Positions 40,160-54,000 of a stretch of DNA of 64,000 bases are shown here, piece after piece. The notes below the pieces were generated by a model. That model did no database searches, was not told where the DNA came from, and worked only from the letters and a program-made list of their open reading frames with translations. The stretch comes from Mesaphorura yosii (lineage: Eukaryota > Arthropoda > Collembola > Poduromorpha > Tullbergiidae), in NCBI GenBank assembly GCA_009869945.1, contig WIXG01000206.1, positions 78,472 through 142,471 of the forward strand, in the 5' to 3' direction. The translations under genes and the position numbers were made by a program. The number at the start of each line of letters is the position of its first letter. Position 1 is the stretch's first letter.

Positions 40160-42131
40160 TGGTTTGATGCATGCAGCGGAGGAAATGAGCCCGTGTTCAT
40201 ATTACAGTCGTAGTCGTATTTCAGATTCACAGCGTATGATTAACTAAGCGAACTCACCTTATTTATGATAATTGAGGTTCGCCCTTCCTCGCCTTTGGGT
40301 AAGCGTCATCAATTCACTTCAGCTCGGCCGGTGTAGGGCCGCAAGTACCGAGTTCTTTGATTAGTGGGAGAGGATTCTCTTTCACGAGCCACGAAGAAAT
40401 CAATGAACAATTATGCTAGCAAAGATTGTTCTGTTGCTTATGAAGTTGAAACTGGAAATCCTCCCAAGAGCCAAAAACACAGAGCAAACAGCACAGGTTG
40501 AGCACTCCAAGCTGATGGGCTTTGACTGCACGTTAATTAATATGACAGCCTTCCACTTCATTTGCGGAGGAAGGTCGGATGAGAAATGGAATATTTTAGT
40601 TGAGCCTCACAAAGCATAAGAAAACGAAAACCTCAACAGCCAATTTTTGGTGAAAGTCAATCTCGGATTAAAGTAAGAAATCACTTTTACGAAAGGTTCG
40701 AGCAAAGTTCAAGCACGAAAAATATGAAACTTGTTCATATTTTGTACACATCAGAAGTTTAACCCGAAAACACCACACGGCTCCCGAGAAATCCTTCGAG
40801 TGTTGCGTTGTGCGAAAGCGTAAAACGCTAAATGTGCAAGACAAGATCTACAAAGCATAGAAAGCATAGAAAGAAGATGTCGTGCCATGATAAAATATGA
40901 AGGATGAGAGAAATGATAAATGCACACAACCTTTGCGGTTGAAAACTCCCCAAGGTCGTAAATCATTGACGAAACTTATAAATTTTGTGCGATTTTACAA
41001 AATGAAGTCGCCGTCACAGTTGTGAAGCGCCAAAGGCAAAACACAATCCATACGCTTTTAACCTCGCCTGCCTGACCGACCTGACACGGGCGGGCCTTAA
41101 CGGTGATAAGGAAAAACGTAGGTTATGAAAACTTCCACAATGGAACACGACAGGACAGAATCCTTGTAATTCTGATACCGCTGAAACTGTTGTTCGGTTC
41201 CAAGAAGCCGAAATTTATGACGATTACAATATTCCTTAAATATTCCACAGTTTTTCCGCTTTCACTTCCCACAAGCTTCATGGCACTTTTTTTTTTTATT
41301 CTCTCTGTAAATCAACCGAAGGTTAGCAGAGCTCATAAATCTTTGTTACAGACAAAAGTCTGATCTGGCACGCTTTCCCTGATCATTTAATCGCAAAAAC
41401 TGGAGCGATTCTTACGTATTCGCAGAATCGGTCAACGTGGATGGTGGATCAATGCTGAAGCCCGCACTGCACTGCATTGCACTTGGCCATGAATCATGAA
41501 GCCATAAAAGTTGGGAGTCTTTCGGCATCCACGCGCGGTCGTAAAAGTGAAATAATTTGAATCCTAAAATGGACGGTGAAATGGGAGGTCAAGCAATTCC
41601 GCGTAATTTATTGGCAATGTATCCTGCCTCGTGCAGACAATTTATTTTATGAGATAAGGAAAGTTCAGCAGCATAGTTTGTAGTTTGTCCAGAACTCTGA
41701 ACCAAACACAGCACAGCGGAGAGCATGTAAGCGTATTTGGAGGAGGACGTGCAATTGAAAACCGACAACCGAGCAGTCAAGTAGCAGCGTGTTTAGGCCG
41801 CTTATGTGAAAATAATGTGGCATTGGGCCGGAGTCGAGAGATAAATGCGAACCCGAATGCGAGTGCTGCAGTCCAGACGTTCTCGTAGTGCAACAGCGAC
41901 TCTGCCACGGTTCGTTTTGGCAATCGACGTCACAATTTATTTGAAATATGACTCGACTCTTAATTTCGGGATGAAACCCACATTTTCTAGTCCAGCGCGA
42001 GCCGATAGATTTCTTCGAGGACAATTTCATGACTGCGACAAGAAAATGCTGTATCACGACACAACAGGCAGCGGCGTGGCGGGGAGAAAATTGGCTTAAC
42101 TCAGGCTCTAATTGAGTTAGCATCCAAATCC

Positions 42132-42161
42132 TTGTCATTGTCAAAGTGCTGACAATGACAA
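42132..42161. other. Perfect 12-bp inverted repeat
   Basis: TTGTCATTGTCA is followed by a 6-base spacer and its exact reverse complement TGACAATGACAA. A weaker 7-bp inverted repeat (TAACTCA / TGAGTTA) lies just upstream in 42097-42119. It could be a dimer binding site or a small hairpin. Confidence 0.5.
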
Positions 42162-45100
42162 TTTTAACCCAGGAAGCATTGGCTGCTATTGGGCTTTGGC
42201 AGGACATATTTCACTGCATAAACTCTTGTGTAAACACGCACTTCGACTGGTTTTGATTGGGACCCATTGAATCTTGAATTCATTTCAGAATGCAGGGAAG
42301 GGCAGGCACTGTGGCTAATCCCAACAATACACACAACAGTTGTCAACGGATTAGACCAAACGGGCAGCCAGGCAGTCAGAATGAAAATTCCTTGCCACTG
42401 CTGGCTGATGCGCTGTTCTCTGCTGGCTCCTATTACTTGGATAAATACTCAGCACTCAATCCAGCTTAGGCTTAAGGTTTACGGCTTACAGTAATTCGAT
42501 TCGACACTGCGAATTCAAATTCAATCCGAAAATTACACACACACATGACAAATCTCAATCCCAATTCCAAAGGGCGCGAGTGACAAGGACAGATTGTAAA
42601 TTCTCCAATTCTTATTCTACAAATAGCCAGCAGCCCTGCCTGCAATTTTGAGTTGTACCCTGCGCTGTGTGGAGAAATGTGGCCAGTAATGACGGTAAGA
42701 CTATCGAGAAATAAGAACAGAGATCTCCGAAATAAGGATAACCCAATCATCAGCGACAAGGCAATGGCAGTGAATTATGTTAATGGTTTGACATGAATGA
42801 ATGAGATTCAGTAGCTCATGTCATTGTCAAGTCGCTTTGCTACTGCGTTGCGGCTGGCCTGAGCATATTTCCATCGTAATCGTAATCCTCTCATACACAA
42901 CACACGGCAAATTCCATCTCGTGCTGTAGAATTTGTAAAGATTTCAGTGACACATTGTCTGACGTGGTCTGTCTTGTGTTGTTGTTGCTTGTTCGTCAGC
43001 TTGTGAGCTTGTGACTGGTACTTATGATATTAAAATGTATTGTTTCGCTATTATTATTACTGCCAGCGCGGTGCCGTGCTGTGCATGCATGTTTTACGTT
43101 TGCACGATGCGTGCGATGTCATTTATCCATTGTCACAGTACACATGTCATCCCAGCATTCAGCATTTGTACACTAAAATGTAAAACTTGATACTTTTCCT
43201 TTCATTTTGCATGGATTACGAGGAATTAACTCTGCACATGCTGGCACTCGTCTTTCAACCGTCTCGTCGTGTCCTTCGTCCTTGCATGCACAGATTCATA
43301 TTTTTCTCTCTCACTCGTATTTCCCATTTCAATGCAGCGCGGCCGATTTATCGCTGTCATCGCTTTTACTCACTTTGGAATAACAAACCATGCACAACGC
43401 CAAAGCAGGACGTGCGTGGCAGTGGCAGTAGCGTACGCTACGCGGAGCTTTTGGATTATTATTTGAAATGATGACATGACATGGAATTATTATTTATGTT
43501 ATTTTTCATCGCAGCGGCTCTGTTTGTGTCTCCTCAAAAATGGCAGTAATGGCGTTCTCAATCATTCTTTCAAAGCAGAGAACTACAAGACACAATTCAC
43601 GGAAAAATCGTCATGTCGTTATCATTTGTCAGCTCAGGGCAGATGCGATTATCGAAAATTCATGGCACAGGGTACAAGGACATTGGCCAGCAATCATCGA
43701 CCTTTGGGTGTAGAAGCAGAAGGGCAGAAGTACTGCATTTCAAATTCGAACTTGGCTTAGCTTGAAAGAATCTTTGGTTTCGCTGCATTTATTCTTGCGT
43801 AACGTGGCGTGCTGACGAGCCAACTGAGCAAAAGAGCGATGCCGAAGTAAATTAACGTGGACAGCTCATGTCAGCGGTTACAAAAGAAGTTGGTGTTTTT
43901 GCCCACTCAGACGTGAACCATTTATCTCCGTTGAGGGATTACGATACCTGTCCAGAATTTGACACGTCCATCAACTCAACGCTGTGCACAGCGCAGCCTC
44001 GAGTGACTTAAAGGAGCCGCGCCCTTTTATTTCCCAGCGTTTTCTGTATTCATCATCTTGAGTGTAATCATGAATCATGCGTCTCACACGCAGACGATTC
44101 AAGAACAATGCAATCCGCGTCTTGAGTTTCACAATGGATGAACTTACGTTCTAACGAGGACTGCTGGAGCCAAACTGAATTCCTGCCATGGCCTGGAGAA
44201 CCTCATTGTTTTCAGAATGAATGCAAGGAACCCACCTCAGCACTTGGATTCTTTTCGGAACGGACTGAAATCAAAGCACGATGTCATCGTCATCCATCTT
44301 TCATTCATCATCTTCACTTCTTTCAATCGCATTGTTTGAAATTCACTTTAGCTAAAAGAAACTGCCAGTCCAACTTCCACTTTCAATTTGTCTTGTGCTC
44401 CTTTCTACTTTTAACTTGCTTTGCTTCCTTTCCATTATTTGTACTCCTACCTCACTCGACCAAAGTGGGAAAAGAATTGCTGGAAGCCAGCAGCGCGATG
44501 TACCTTCTGCATTTCTCAGTATTCAGAATTGTTGCTTTGAGTTTGATTAATTTACCTCAAAACCATGAATAATCCAAAAGCTCCAAGTTTAGCATCTCAC
44601 GCACTTCTTGCTCAAAATACTTTCGGAAATTAACAGGGTCTATTAGCATCAATCTTCGTCAAACGGCTAGAAAGTTGAGTCGAAACGAGTCAAGTTCAGG
44701 TGAGACATTAATTCAATGGAACACAAATATAACCTCGTCGCCTCACTTGCCAAAAAATCGGACCTCACTTCAAATGGTTTGTTTACACTTTGATTGGTGC
44801 CTCTGAACTCTGAATTCTGAGGTAGAAGTGCTATTTGTTTAAACGGTGCTGCGAAATCGTAGATGTCAAGATTACAGGACGACGCAGCGTGCCTGTGACG
44901 TGTCTGCGATGTGCCTGGGACAAGAGCACAGCAAAGGTACCAATTAAACCTCGCGCACGCAATGATAACAATAATTATGAGCGCCCTTTATTATTAGACC
45001 GTCGCATGAGGATCTGATCTGTGTTATTAATCTGCCGCACTATCATTATTGAGATGCGATTACACCGTGCGACTGCGACCATGGCCCTAGCGTGTCCAAG

Positions 45101-48100
45101 ACAGTTACAGTCACCGCATGCAATCCGCTAAGACTACGACATGGAACGAGAAAGTGCCAGTGCCTGTGCCAGAGGACAGAATAGAAAAGTACATAAAAAG
45201 AGCAATAAACCAAAGACTCGCACTCGCATTTTCGTGTAGCCAGCAAGCCAGACCTGGCTGAGTGACTGGAAGTGGAAGTCTCATGGAGCGTTTTGTCGTA
45301 ATAATCATAATAATAATTCACGGTGCTTACGTGTAATATTTGATAGCCTGTTCCAATCCCGAATAAACCAGCATGTCCAAGTTCATTTGTCAGCAGGAGC
45401 AGGAGAGAAATGAGAGACGAAAGGGTAAAAAATTATGATAATGATAATGATTATTACAAGCGATTACTCAAATTGTATTGTTCTTTCTATGCAACTATGC
45501 ATTTCTTCCTTTGCATAATAAGCACGCAGGCAGTTGGGCATTCCATAAATTATAACTTCCGCAGTTTGCGTATTGCGTAATGAATGCTGTAAAATAAAAT
45601 AATAGCTGACAATACTTTTGAGGGTGTTCATTTTTCATGCGCGGTCGCGTTCATTAATTCATCCAGAACCTCAATTGCAACTGCGGCACAAAAGATGGAT
45701 TTAGTGATTTTGAGCCCCTCTCAAGTCAGGATACCATTTTATTCATTGCCCGATAATAAATATTGTAATTTCCAAAGCGCATAAATAATATTCGTACCTG
45801 CGCTGCACTGCCTCGAAACCTTCACATTCACACAAGACGTTAACGTGGGTAACATACGATTATTATTCCTCCTCCTGCCAAGCAGATCAAGACAGCCAAA
45901 GAAATTACCGTGGATTTATTACCCGGCTCTTTGTGCTTGGCTTGGCTCGGCTTGCTACATGTCTGCTTTCAAAATTATGATTATGAATGAGTTGTTCTAA
46001 TCGTTAACTGAGCACTGAACACCTTCTGACTTGCACTGTCTTGTCTTGCCTGGAAAGAAATGCCCACAATAATTTCAAATGTTAATGTGCCATGAGTGCC
46101 ATCTTAATGAATGAGCGTTTCAAAGAGCCTGAACAATTTGTACATGAGACCAACGATCTTGATTCTTGAAGATTCAGTGAACCGTCAAGTTCCTGGTGAA
46201 ATACGAGCTAGTAATGCTGGATTCGTTTGAAATGTAAAGAAAGGGAGAGAAAACTGCGCGACGAGCGGTGACTATGAGCGCAACTACGACTTCGACTGGG
46301 AGGTGGGCATGTAATTAAAGTGATGCCATTCATCATCTCACACTCACAATCAGACACCAGCCGAGCAGCAGACTACAATGGGACTCTAATAAGTTTCATA
46401 ACGAATAAAGCGACAAGAGGGTCGGTCGGTTGGGCGCTCGTAGTCGTAATAAATATTTTATATGTACAAGAATTAACCCCGGACTCGTTAATGTATAATA
46501 AATATGCGGGACCTCTTCCCGCACTGCACAGGCACAGGCACTCAGCATTCATAACTCATTCTAAATGCGCTCTGCTCTGCTCCACACAAGAAATGAGATC
46601 CATAAAATTGCGCTACGCTGCATTTCATTTTCGCCCGACACCAGCACCAAAACACAAAGAAACAAGAAAGCATACGCTATAACAACAATTCACGAGGAGA
46701 AATGAAATATTATCATTTCATTATAGCACCATGTTTGTGGAAATTATTACTGATTGCTCACAGTTGAGACAGATTGATGATCTCGCATTGTAGCCCTTAT
46801 TAGCAACCACACCTTCGAACGCGCATAAATCAAGAGCAGCCTTTTAAACTAAACTTGTATTAATAACGAGCTGTCGGTTGTTCTATGTACTAAACTAAGC
46901 TTCTGCTGATGACTAGCTCGATAAATTATAAAGGGCTGAGTGCTCTAATCCACTTTCTTCGCATCCAAAATTTATGATCACGATAAAATGCGAAAAGCAA
47001 TGGCAATGGCAATGACGATGGCGGTCATATAAATATGAGAAATTCAAATCATGACACGACTAATAATCATAAAATGATGAGATTAGGAGATTCAAAATTT
47101 TGGCAGTGAAGTTTTCTGACATCGCAGTACGAATTCGTAGACAGTCAAGCCAATGCAATGCATAGCAAAGCCATAAACTGGCGAACTGCGTTCTGGGAAA
47201 ATAATAGTCATGATAATAGCACGACTAAAGTCACGGCTACATTTCCATGTGTCATTAAAGTTCAGAAGCAGCCTGGCCCGGACCGGCCTGGACGGACGTC
47301 GTGTAATATAATAATAGTGCATGTGCGCCATGCGCAAGGATTTAAAGTTATAAATGTAATAAAACCTGTACTTAAAGAGAAGCCTTGAACGACAATTTCC
47401 TTTCGGACAAAATTATTACAGAGTATTATGATTATTGCTTTCGTCGGTCGCGTCGGCTCGGTCAGTTGTTCAAAGTCTTATTTGCTATTTCTGCATTCTG
47501 GCTTTCTCCGAAACGTGCACGTACGCTCTGCTTTGCTTGAGGAGTCGGCTTACGATTTACGAACGCTATTCAACAGAATGACTGCGCGACCAACTCGAGC
47601 AGGAATTTTACATGCTAAACGATGCCATCAAATATTTGCTCTGAACCAAATAGAAATCCAGGCTTGTAACATGCACTCTGTGTGTGTTTTTCGTGATTAG
47701 AAGTACACGCACTTGAGGTTGACTTATTGCTTAATGCTAAGAAAGCGATTTAATTATTTGTCCCATAAATTGCGACAAATATTTTGGGCCTAGATTTTCA
47801 CCGCACGTTTACCTACGCTACTGAAAATTGTAGTTTATAGTATTTGGAACATTTTATGAACCAATTCATTGTACTAAAGGCCTAATCTTTGAATACATGA
47901 CCACTGTTTCCTGGAAAAACACGGTCAAGTATTATTCTTTATTGCTTGACGATTGACACGGCTAAAGTATAATGTACACAGAAAAGCAGTGATATTTGTG
48001 TCGTGTCTGCTACTTTTCCTGATAAAGCACGATTTCGACAATCCCGATGCCGCAAGCACTAACTTTTACTAAAAGACTTTGGTGAAATGTGATTTGATTA

Positions 48101-50926
48101 TAGCCAGAACCCAAAGACAATAATGCGTGCTTTCTGCGATGGAATCAATTGCAAGAATGCATGGGGCGCATTAAGCTAATAATCCACACCGAATTATGTA
48201 TAATTCAGTTCTTCTGCCATTCAAAATCTCAAAAAAGGGAAATATAAGTCACGTTCTCATTATAAGTTTTGTGTGTGTATTATGTGGATAGGTGTGCCTA
48301 TCATTTATCGAGATCTGATAATACAGCTCGAGAAACGGCTATTCTTGCAATCCAAGATTCGATTTCTTTACAATTTTAATAAACAAAATGTGGAACGACA
48401 GACTCTTCCGTGCATTTTTATCCCACAAGCGTATTTGTGCTACTGCGTCGCCTTACACCATGGCACATGATTCTCGACACCCGTAAAGTGTATTTAAACA
48501 AAACTATTAGCCGAGTGAGTGTGAAATGAGCTCCTTCTCTGGAGTCGCATCTTTCCTTCTCGTAAAGCACAATAAACCTCTCCGAAACGACTCATTCGAG
48601 GATTTTTCCAGTTTCTCTGCCTTTTTGACTTTGCCTGCCGTTATTAGCGCACTAACACCGCATAAAAGTTTCTGTTAGTTCATTAATGACGAGTCATGCA
48701 TTCTGCTCAGTCGTCATCGCTAATGCACTACACTTGTTGACCATAAATTCTTCGCCGCCTCATTTCTCAATCAACTTGGGAGTTACTAATAAACATGGAG
48801 CTTCCTTCTGAGTGTTCGTCGAATGTTCTCTTGCGCTCTCGCCTCTCGCGTCTCACGAAGCCAGAAAAATTGGTGACTGCGCATTTGTGCTCTACTGAAA
48901 GAAATATATTACGCTTGGACGTGAAAGACAGGCCAAAAAGGCTGTTCTCGATATTTGTTTTTAAAAAGTTTTAAATGCATCCATCCATTCTCGACTCCAT
49001 CTGTCTTTCACTAATCACGTCTTTCACCAACGACTACAAATGCAAGCAGCAGTCAACAGTCAACGGGCCAGGCAGGCCAAGTATGTTGTGCTCCAGGAAT
49101 TCGGGGGCTCAGACTCAGGCTTCAAATTTTATTCACACATTTTTCTGTCTCGCTGGCTTTGAGCTCTGGGCGTCTTGCAATTGCGTACTGGTTTGCCTCG
49201 CGCCCGCCGCAAGATTTTACATTTAGTGCAGCTCTCGCCATTTCATGAAACATTAATGTCATCGTTTCTCTGAGTAATGCCAGCCAGCGAGCCACGAGAG
49301 CAGACCGAAATAATCTCAAATGAATGTTTATGAAGAATCCAAATGAAGTTGAAGCAGTTTTGAGTATTACAAATTCACATAAAGAATGAGGAAATGAGAA
49401 AATACAATGCAGACAGCTTACAAGCAGTAAATAGAATCTCTTCGGGGAATCCACAGAATGGCCCGAGAAAATGAGATCTTATTCCAGGGAATATTTTACA
49501 TTTTGACGGGCAGAGGAGGGACAAGCCAGAGCCAGAGCAAATTGCTTCGCGCGTCGGCCAAGTCGAAAGGTTTCAGCGTAATGACAAAATACAACCACAC
49601 TAAGACGTCGGACCGCAATGGAGCCGTCCGTCGTGCGTAAGTCTTGACAGAAGACATTTAAGACAGACATTTGACTCTCGTAAATTGTGGCAACTCTGAG
49701 ACTCTGCCTAGGGCTCGCCTGGCAAATAAACTAGATTGCGGACCCTGCCTACCGGAGGAACTCCAAATCAGGTGAAAATTTCCAAGATGTGCTTAAATAG
49801 TTCATTACTTAAATGCTCATGAATTCGCAAATGTCTATGAGTCTGTTCTCTTTCTTGCCCATAGGGTTAAGGAATTTTTCTAATATACCTCATTGAAAGG
49901 GCTGCCGCTCAAAATCAATTATGAATGAATAAATAAATAAATTTCCAAGATGGGTTGACACGGGTTGAGAAGCCGTTTACAAGCTTTAATTTTCCTGAAT
50001 TTATGAGGAAGTAGTATTCAAGTTATATTTGGTTCTGTTAATTTAGTTGGCTGCTCTATCCGTGAACCTTGCAAATTGAAACCTTTTGTCAACCGAATGT
50101 TACTAAGTTTGTAATGTTGAGGTTGTTAATCGACTGCTTTGCGTCAGTACAAGAGTGCGGGGTCAGAGTCAAGTCACCAGTCATGACATGAGTCTTGAAC
50201 TTTCTTTAAGGTCCCTAGAACCTGTCGTCTTTTCCTTTCACTACAATACAGCTACGCTGGTGTTAGTGTTGGTGCTGGAGACTTCGCGTCAGCTCTGCAG
50301 TGAAAGTGTGGAGACAAGAAAGAAAGACGCAGAACAAGCACGGCAGTGGCACAAGAGTCGACAAGAGCAACCAAGACCCAAGATATAGTAGGAGTTGCGT
50401 AAGAGTGAGTACGAGAGAAAGATGCGCGTGTAGTGGAGAGTTGAGTTGTTCATTCATCGCCTGCATCATCACCGCACTGGTACTGGCATCATCTGGTTCT
50501 AGTCGCTCACCAGCCTTCAACTGGGTCACAATCCTCTCAAGTGCGGTCTCTCATCGTCGTTTACATGTGCTTCTGTGCGAGTACGAGGGGTTGATCTTTC
50601 AAGATTAGATCAGTCTTTGATTTGATAATTTGGTTGTTGAGTTTACGGAAGAATGCAAGTGTGACGCAAGACAACGACTTGTGCTTAAGAAGCTTTGCGT
50701 GGTCGTGCAAGGTGTGCGCAGGCCAGATTTTGGCTTGCATTGGACTTGGAAGTTGTTAAGCTGTTAACCAAATCAAGTTTGCGAAACTGATTGACTAAAC
50801 TCATAAATCAATTGAGTTTTGATTGTCCGTCGTGAATAGAGCGATAATTAGTAACCGTCAAGCCAAGAGCCGAGATTTCGAGCCGAAGTCAAATCAAGAA
50901 AAATTTCTTTTCGATGACAATGGCGT

Positions 50927-50966
50927 ATCAGTGATTGCAATCACTGATCACTGTGATCACTGATCA
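50927..50966. promoter_or_regulatory. Nested palindrome and direct-repeat cluster upstream of zinc-finger copy 2
   Basis: A perfect 22-bp palindrome at 50927-50948 (ATCAGTGATTG and its reverse complement) runs into two tandem copies of TGATCACTG at 50945-50962, then ATCA. The cluster lies 132-171 bases before the ATG of copy 2, so it is in the promoter or 5' UTR. TGAT-type half-sites are typical of homeodomain partners such as PBC/Meis proteins, but the factor is unknown. Confidence 0.5.
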
Positions 50967-51097
50967 TCTGCATTCAGTAAAAAACTGACTGGCTGCTTTT
51001 AGAAAGTTGTGGTTGGTTATCGATTCCTGTCAAGACTTCAGCGACGCGAAGCAGTTAGTCATCAATAATTAGTAACATCATAATCACAGTCGCCATC

Positions 51098-54000
51098 ATG
51101 CTGACATCAAGCAGCAACAATGGCAATCAGTATCTGCGGCCGGAGTATCTGACACCCTTGCCCACTACGGTAAGTTCTGCCCAAAGCCTGTCGTGTCATA
51201 GCTAATTAGCATGTGATAATTAGAAATTGGAATTTCGCAGCCGAGAAGCAAGGCACAGGCGACGCAGGCCCGCGTTTTGCTGCTTGCTGGCGTGTAATTA
51301 AATGTTAACAATTAATCATCCTGTCTTCCCGTACTCCCGAGGTGTTTAAGCACTTTATTAATTACTGTGGCCCACATATCGCTACCGCCAACGTGCCGTG
51401 ATTGTGGTTTTTGTGAGTGAGATATGCTGTAAGCTCTACCGTCAATGCTGGTATTTGGTAATGATATTAAAGTTTCGTTGTTGCGCTGTTCACACCTTTG
51501 CGAGGTGCAAGTTTGAAGTGTCAGAATGAGTAATAACTTTGTTAAGATTTATGAATCTGCTGCGTTGTGGGCTTGTCGATGTGGGATTCACCACTCACAT
51601 GGGCATAAATTATACGTTGCGTCAGCTGCCTACACGAGGATTGAGACCACAGACCAATTTTGCCTAAATTGTCTTTCGTCCGTCTTCCGTCTCACAGTCA
51701 AGTGCGAAAGGCGAAAACAATTATCAATTCAAACTCGGCATCTTCGTAATCGTAATCCTTTACATTCACGTTCACACTTTGCGCCCTCGTTCACACGTTC
51801 GCATTCGCCATCGCCTACTTTTACATGAGGTAGGAAGAAGTTGTGATGAAAAGTCAAGAGAAAAGTCTCGCACTCTGGCGCAGTTGAAACGGAATATTAA
51901 AAAAAGTTTTTAGCGTACGCGTGTGGAAAAAGAAAAGAAAAGAAAGGGAAGACGTTGGGAAAAGGGAATGAATAAATCATAAGTTCTTGACAGGTTGTTA
52001 GGTTAATGTTATTACATCAGCAGCAGCGGAGTCTCGGACGGGAGCCACATCGGAGTGCGGAGTGCCAGGAGGTGCTATAAATATGTTCAGCTTTCGCGGC
52101 CGTCCGAGATGTGAGACGTGAGACAGGTCGCGTCTGAATTCATACTCGACTCGGCTGAGGCCTCAGATCTCTTTCTCGGCTCTCCTTTCTATTTCAATCT
52201 TCTCACATATTATTTATGGCTCTGCCATGCCATCCCGTGCCTCGCTGACACTGGCAGGAATTCGCTGCTGTCAGTTTGAGCGTCCTTCTAATAATGCAAT
52301 GCCTGATGCGTGAATGAGGCTCTCATACATACGTGTCTGGGCGTCGAGTGCCCGTATTTCCATGCATTCACCAGGGCAGGATTGTCAACAGTGAATAATT
52401 GGCCCTATTGTCTGTTCAATTTCATTACAATACGCATGACTAATTGCAATAGCAAATTATAAGACAACGCAGCGGTCAAAAGAACGAACCACTTCTACTT
52501 CTTCACCCTTCATGCTAATCCAATGAAAAGAAAATTAAAGCTCACAAGGCATGTCTCACTCTTCGTTGAACACCGTGACCATTGTTTTTGTTTACAATAC
52601 AAAGACGTCCGCGCGACAGCGATTCCAGTGATCGCATGAGAATTTGTGTACGTCGCGCGTGATTCTGAATCTCAAATTAGAATTTGCATTTTTAAAAAGA
52701 TGGGCATAATTCATTTTTGTTGCTCTTTCTTCTTTCACTGCATACTTGAATTGAGAATTGCGTTTTACATGCTATGCTCCACAAAAGATTCTTGACTATG
52801 TGATCCTGTTGCGCGACATTTTCTTAATATCCTCACCCTACTCACTTTCAAAAGATTGGATCACCTTGTCGCAGAATTAAAATCCAATTTCGTGGTCTCT
52901 GCAACCCGACAGCGTGGAGATTAGTTGCGCCGCAGCCCGAACAAATTCGCACTGGCGCGGCACTGCTATAATTAATTACTTCATAATTCAGGCGATTCTC
53001 TCGTAAGCCTCACCATCGTCATCGTCATACCCATTCTTATTGTTGACAATAACATTAAATTACTCAGCGCACAAGGTCAAAATGCGCATAAACATCGCAT
53101 AGCATCGTCGCATAAATACAATCCCATAAAAGTGTCAGAATTTGAAAGATGTGTTTCTCCGTTTCCACATTCTACTCGTTAAGCCGTGATGTATGAAGTA
53201 TAAATTCTCCGAAATGATGCGCCGTGTACGTGCGTGTGTTTATCACAACACAAGCACAAGGCTGCTGAGTCGCAGTGCATGCGAGTTGGCACCAAAAGCG
53301 CAATAATTCACGGGTATAATTTTATGTGACACTTAAAATGATGGTGATTATGAAAATTACGAGATGATTCCCGTCTGCCTTCATGCTCGACTCGACCACG
53401 TCGACTGTCATTGTAAAACATTTTGTTTTTGTCGTAATTTTTGAAAACATTATAATAAATGTCTTTTCTGACAATCCACACAATGCATTGGACTTTACAG
53501 CGTACGCGTACATGGAAAGGTTAGACGTGAAGCGTCGCCGTAATTATTAAACCAATACCCAAAGCATCATCGCGTGAGACGAGACAAAGCAGGAAATTTA
53601 AGGCATTTGTTATTCACACGAGACAAGCGAGGAGTATAAATCTCAATTAGCTGATGACAAATATTTTGATTATGATGAATGGGAATTATCGTCTCTTTCT
53701 TCTTCCTTGCCCGGCTGCGATGTGAAGTGATGCATGCCAACTTGCATGATTATTGTATCAAGTATAAATAATAGGACGACAGAGCAGCCAAGCCAGGAAC
53801 CACAACATAGCGTGGATAGAAAAGTCATCTAATTCTACAACTTTGGCGACAGAGACGACGGAGAGATGATGACATCAACATCTGAATACTAATTCGAGTC
53901 AAAGTCAAAGACCAGCCAGCCATCATCCCGTCCTCTCGTCTTCATCGCGGACGCAGCGCAGTCATCGCGGTGACAGATCGAATCAGTCACCCTCAAAAAA

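Larger units (their letters stand above)
39260..51097. other. Gene desert (11.8 kb) between the LIM gene and zinc-finger copy 2
   Basis: No supported exon. A variant ATTAAA signal lies 55 bases after the LIM stop (39312-39317). Repeats include (CCGTG)4 at 39621-39640, a GGCGAA run at 40133-40159 and a T tract near 41285-41297. Two adjacent inverted repeats lie at 42097-42161. The long minus-strand open frame 41665-42207 overlaps both palindromes and shows no domain, so it is not called. The right end (50.6-51.1 kb) is the promoter region of copy 2. Confidence 0.5.

Noticed and set aside
41665-42207. 180-codon minus-strand open frame
   Set aside because: No recognisable domain and it runs straight through two inverted repeats; composition is that of read-through non-coding DNA.
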